A program made the translations under genes and the position numbers. The notes below the pieces were generated by a model. It saw only the letters and a program-made list of their open reading frames with translations. It ran no database searches and had not been told where the DNA came from. Positions 60,041 through 64,000 of a DNA stretch of 64,000 nucleotides are shown here, one piece after another. Numbering within the stretch: the first letter of the stretch is position 1; each line of letters opens with the position of its first letter. Origin of the DNA: Cymbidium sinense (taxonomy: Eukaryota > Streptophyta > Magnoliopsida > Asparagales > Orchidaceae); assembly GCA_021442155.1 (NCBI GenBank), contig CM038221.1:152945601-153009600 (forward strand). The letters are read 5' to 3'.

Positions 60041-61889
60041 CAAGCAAATGTATAAAAGAAATGAATGGAAAAGAAAGATGCAAAAAAAATTGTACTTATG
60101 TTTGGACTTGGTTATGTAATTTATATGTGTAAGTGTAAGGATCTTTCTTAAGTCATAACATGGAAGAGGATAAGAATAGATTTAAGCAAGTGTTATGTTC
60201 TTTTAAAAGAACTATACACTTTGCAAATCTTATTCAAATCTATATTAAGAGGAAAGAAAGGAAGCAAACATAAGATACATTTTTATATTCACATGCAAGC
60301 TTATAAACAAACTATAAGTAGCACACTTTTAATTTTAGGTATTTTATTTATAGATTTTGAAAATAGTTTTGAATTTAATAGTGATAATATCCACTCATAT
60401 TTGCACTTTAGCCAAAACATGCAATTTGACATAAAGAAAATATTTCATTTTGAATTTGATTTTAGAAAAGCATGAATGCATGATTTTCATATGACATACA
60501 CATTTAGCATACTATGAAAGAAATAAAGTGATGTTAGCATGTAATTTCATTCACTCTAATTAATTCTTAAAGACAGTCTTATGAAGTAAGATTATTTAAA
60601 GAGAATCAAAAGTTATTTAAAGAGACTTTCATTTTATTTTGAGTTTGATTTGAATTAAGAAAGTGAGAGAAGGTTTACTGGTTCTTACCCATTCCCACAT
60701 GTGTGTGTTATTTTAATTTAATTTTTAGGTGATTAGATTAATTTTATGCTTTGGTTAGGTTAAGGTGTAGATTAAGTTCATTAATTAGCCCTTACCTATA
60801 CCACTTTAACATATTTAATCAAATAATTATGAGCCAATATATGACATAAAATCACAAGAAATTTAAATCAGTAATGCATCCTAGGAAAGAAAGGTACCTA
60901 ATGCAATTGGCTCATAATTAATGATTAATTAAGCTAAAGGGTTTAATTTAAGTACTTTCATAACCTTTCCCACACATATGGGTTAGGTATGATTTCCTTA
61001 AGTTTACTTAGTTATTGAACACCTAAGTATCTACCCAAGAAGGTTTTTAAGTTTCTAGATTAATTTTGGTTTTGAGAATTTGATTTGATTAATTAAGTAG
61101 ATCATTAGGATTAACCCTTAATAGATTTGGATTAAGGAAGAAAGGGGTTTAGAGAATAGCTTAAGAAAATATCCCAAAATCATTTCAAACCTCCTAATCA
61201 CTTAAATAATGTTTAATTAATCAAGAATTAAACCACTCACATGCTTAATTAACCTTAATTACATTAAGAGAGATTATTCATTAATTAATTTTTCTAATTA
61301 ACTCATTAATAAATTTCAAGAAAATTAGGGAGGCAAGAAGTCATCCACCAAACATGCTAGAAGTTTGGAATTAATTAATGATCATGAGTAATTAGGGTTA
61401 TTAAGTTTTCAAATAAACCCTAATTAAGAAAAATCTACTATTCAAATTCAATTAGAAATAATTTTATTGGATTCTCCTCTGAATTGTCTTTAAAATAAAC
61501 CTGAGTTTATATATTTAGATTTTTCTACAATTAGTCATGAATTTAGGAACTTTCAATTGATTTAAGTGATTTTTATGAATTCTGCTAATTTATTTTATTA
61601 AAATAAATTATTTGACACTCAAAATTCAATATCTTTTAATCTAAAGATCATTTTGATTTGGTAGGTATTTTAACATCAATTTTAATCCTAAAAATTTCAA
61701 CTTAATCTCACATGTATTTTAGTTTAATTAATGAACTTTGATTTTACTGTCAAATTAAGCTCAAAATAGAGTGAAATTTAGATTTTGAGTTTGTTAATTC
61801 TCTTAAAGTGAATCCAACAAGCTCTTTTTTTGGTTAACTATTTTATTTTCTATGAATTTTGAAGTTTGGTGATTTAAATTAATTTTAAA

Positions 61890-62415
61890 TCGAATGACGA
61901 ATGCAATGGCACGATGTGATGTGCACATGCTCACGCCACGCATTCATGCGCAGCGTATGTTAGCCATTTGAGTAAATGATCGGTCAACCCACGTAGAGTG
62001 ACTGCGCTCGCTGATCGTCCGACAGATCGATCATTATCATCGCGATCCGTGAGGCCAGATCGCGAGATCTGCAAGCCATCGATCGGAAACATTGATGGTC
62101 CGCATCGCATTAGGTGATTTGAAATGCATCAATCTAAGCCGCTCGATCCGCAATCGCGGGATGAGGGCGCTTGTAGCTCGGTGATGAGAAAATAAGATTT
62201 TTTTTTTTAAAAAGAGGGTTTCTAAGTGAAAACTTATCCAAATAAACTCATTTTCTCATCGATTTACACCAGAAAAATTTTATTTTCTAATTGATATGAT
62301 TTAAAGTAAAAATGCAGGATTATCTAGGGTAGATTCCTAAAAATCGCATAAAAAACCATCACAGAATGAGAGATCCTAAGGCCGGCTACAGTTTTTGAAG
62401 GTTACCTCACTGGGG
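61890..62415 (+). promoter_or_regulatory. CpG/GATC-rich islet of L6
   Basis: It carries CACGCCACGCATTCATGCGC near 61,933, GACAGATCGATCATTATC near 62,020, CAGATCGCGAGATCTGC at about 62,056 (a near-perfect palindrome) and GATCCGCAATCGCGGG near 62,145. TTACCTCACTGGGG follows at 62,402. It is the richest islet of the set. Function is inferred. Confidence 0.45.
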
Positions 62416-64000
62416 ATGATTTTTTGTGGTGGTGGTGACTCAAGCATGCTTTTGAGTAAGGGAAGAAGCCTTGGACTGAACTTAGATCCTCGCCTTCACA
62501 TCGAAATGAAGTTTCCTCTGGTGATCATCATTTCCTCACCGAAATCCTCTTAATTTTGAAGTATTTCTCTCCAAAATGAAGTGGGGGTGATTGTTAATGG
62601 CTTTGGGAGCTCTGGGAGTGGGAGAATGAGAGGAATGGGGGTTTCCTTCAGCCACAAAAACCTTAGAATGAAAAGTGAATGAAAATGAACTAAAATTTAC
62701 TTTTTGTTTAAAATTTTGGCTCCAAACTCATGTCATTTGGCTTGGGGTGGTTGGGAATGGAAGAGAATCATCCTAGGTGGCTCCTTATGGTTGGCTAAGG
62801 CATGGAAAGTGGCTTCCATGAATGACAAGTGGGTGTCCTAGCTAAGGGGAGGTGAGTGTCCTTCATCCCAAGTGTTCCAATGGGAGAGGTGAGGTGATTT
62901 CACCTCCCCATGAGTCATGGCCAACCACTTGGGTTAAAAAATTAGTATCCTTGGTGCCTATGTGACCAATGGATGAGTGCCAAGTGGTTAAGGAGAGAAA
63001 TGACCACTTGGGAAAGTGTCTTTTCATGGAATGCCCTTGACCTAAGTGGTCATTTATATTGAATTTGATTTGGACAGATTTGAAATGATCAAAAGTAAGT
63101 TACCAAATTTCATGTCATTTGAAGTTCATTTGGTTTAATTTTAATTTGACCCATTTGGGTCAAATCAAAATTAGGTTGACCAATTGGTCAAATTGGGTCA
63201 AACCAAGAGTTGGGTAAGTTCAAATGACTATTTGAGTCTATTGGTTTAATTGATTTCAATTTGGTTTAATTTGGATTTAATTAGATTTTATCAATTTGAT
63301 TCTTTAAGTCAATTTGGGCTAAGTTGAAATTTGACCCAATTGATCAAATTGGCTTGAATCATGGCTATTTTGGTTTGGTTGATCATTGAAATGGATTGGT
63401 ATCATTGTTTCCAATCAATTTGGTTTATATTTGATTTTGGCTTGATTTGACCTTTTAGTCAAGTTAGTTCATGGTCAATTGGGCTACATTGGGTCTATAA
63501 TTGGTCAAATTGAATTTAATTGAGGCTTTGGTCAAGTTCAATAATCAATTTGATGAACTTGATTCAATCAATTTGGTATAAGTAATTTGGCTTTAGTTCA
63601 ATGGGTTAAAGGGTTGACTTGGTCAATGGACTAGGTTGACTTGGTTTGACCCAATTCATAATAATTAGTTAACCTATGATGATGAACAAACATGACATGA
63701 AGTTTGGATTGGTTTAATTCACTTTGATTTGAGTTGAATTGGATTTTGATTCATGTAGGTCAAATTTGTCACTTTGGGTCAAGTGAGCCAATTTTAGGTT
63801 TGATCAAGGCTTGATTCAAGTTTGGTTGATTTATATGGATTTATGATTGAAATATAAATGCAAGAGATTTGGAGTCAAATGGGTTTTGATTCATTTGATA
63901 ATTCAAGTCAAAGGATGAACATGAGTTTGACTTGGTTTGATTTTTTGAATTTAGTTTTGGTTGAGGATTGAAGTTTATGTTTTAATTGATTCATGATTTT

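Larger units (their letters stand above)
56900..64000 (+). mobile_element. L6: giant LTR copy, truncated by the window end
   Basis: It starts TGTTGGACTCAATGTAGATCC at 56,900, the most LTR-like start in the window (TGTTG, mirrored by CAACA at the LTR end). The G half includes a pyrimidine tract (58,316-58,388) and three internal repeat units (59,300-60,040). The CpG islet is at 61,890-62,180, TTACCTCACTGGGG at 62,402, and the GGTCAA tract at about 63,150-63,800. The last bases (AGTTTATGTTTTAATTGATT) match the F half well before its expected end. No open frame here has protein-like content. Confidence 0.65.

Overview
The window looks like a repeat-filled stretch of flowering-plant nuclear DNA. 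It is AT-rich, holds no convincing host gene, rRNA or tRNA, and is dominated by old, broken copies of one LTR-retrotransposon family. The recognisable protein fragments (protease, reverse transcriptase, a degenerate RNase H, a second archaeal-type RNase H, and an integrase ending in a YLKKYYP-like tail) are in the order typical of the plant Tat (Ogre/Retand/Grande) lineage of Ty3/gypsy elements. That lineage is plant-specific, which is the main basis for the organism call. I cannot name the species.

Layout. 1-3,879: AT-rich DNA with a possible MITE end and a (GA)n microsatellite. From 3,880 on there are seven copies (L1-L7, my names) of one very long repeat of about 5-8 kb, which I read as the element's LTR. 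Each copy runs: a terminus-like start, an AT-rich 'G' half of 2-4.5 kb, a short CpG/GATC-rich islet, a conserved TTACCTCACC block, an 'F' half full of GGTCAA/TTGACC, and an end at GAGGTCAA(C/T)A. L1 (3,880-11,926,+), L2 (12,987-20,430,+), L3 (30,990-36,114,+), L4 (39,301-45,137,+) and L6 (56,900-window end,+) face right. L7 (27,966-30,900,-; 3' half only) and L5 (48,246-55,970,-) face left.

Between LTRs. L1 and L2 enclose about 1 kb of leader plus ~300-bp tandem repeat, like a non-autonomous large retrotransposon derivative. L2 is followed by the same leader and array (20,431-22,900), which abuts the 3' end of a minus-strand pol (copy A, 23,022-28,013) leading into L7. L3 and L4 enclose a short coding-like stretch on the minus strand (36,115-37,060) and an array of ~68-bp repeats, each an inverted repeat (37,225-38,460). 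L4 is followed by a shrunken array, a shorter minus-strand pol (copy B, 46,301-48,245) and L5. A third RT/RNase H fragment (copy C, about 55,990-56,830) lies between the starts of L5 and L6.

Two points stand out. Copies A and B share the same unusual arrangement: rightward LTR, rightward leader/array, leftward pol, leftward LTR, so the long repeats form giant inverted arms around pol instead of direct repeats. And the 37.2-38.9 kb array shows paired substitutions in its stems, as if a hairpin were being maintained. No gag was recognised, and every pol copy carries stops, frameshifts and lost catalytic residues, so nothing here looks able to move by itself.
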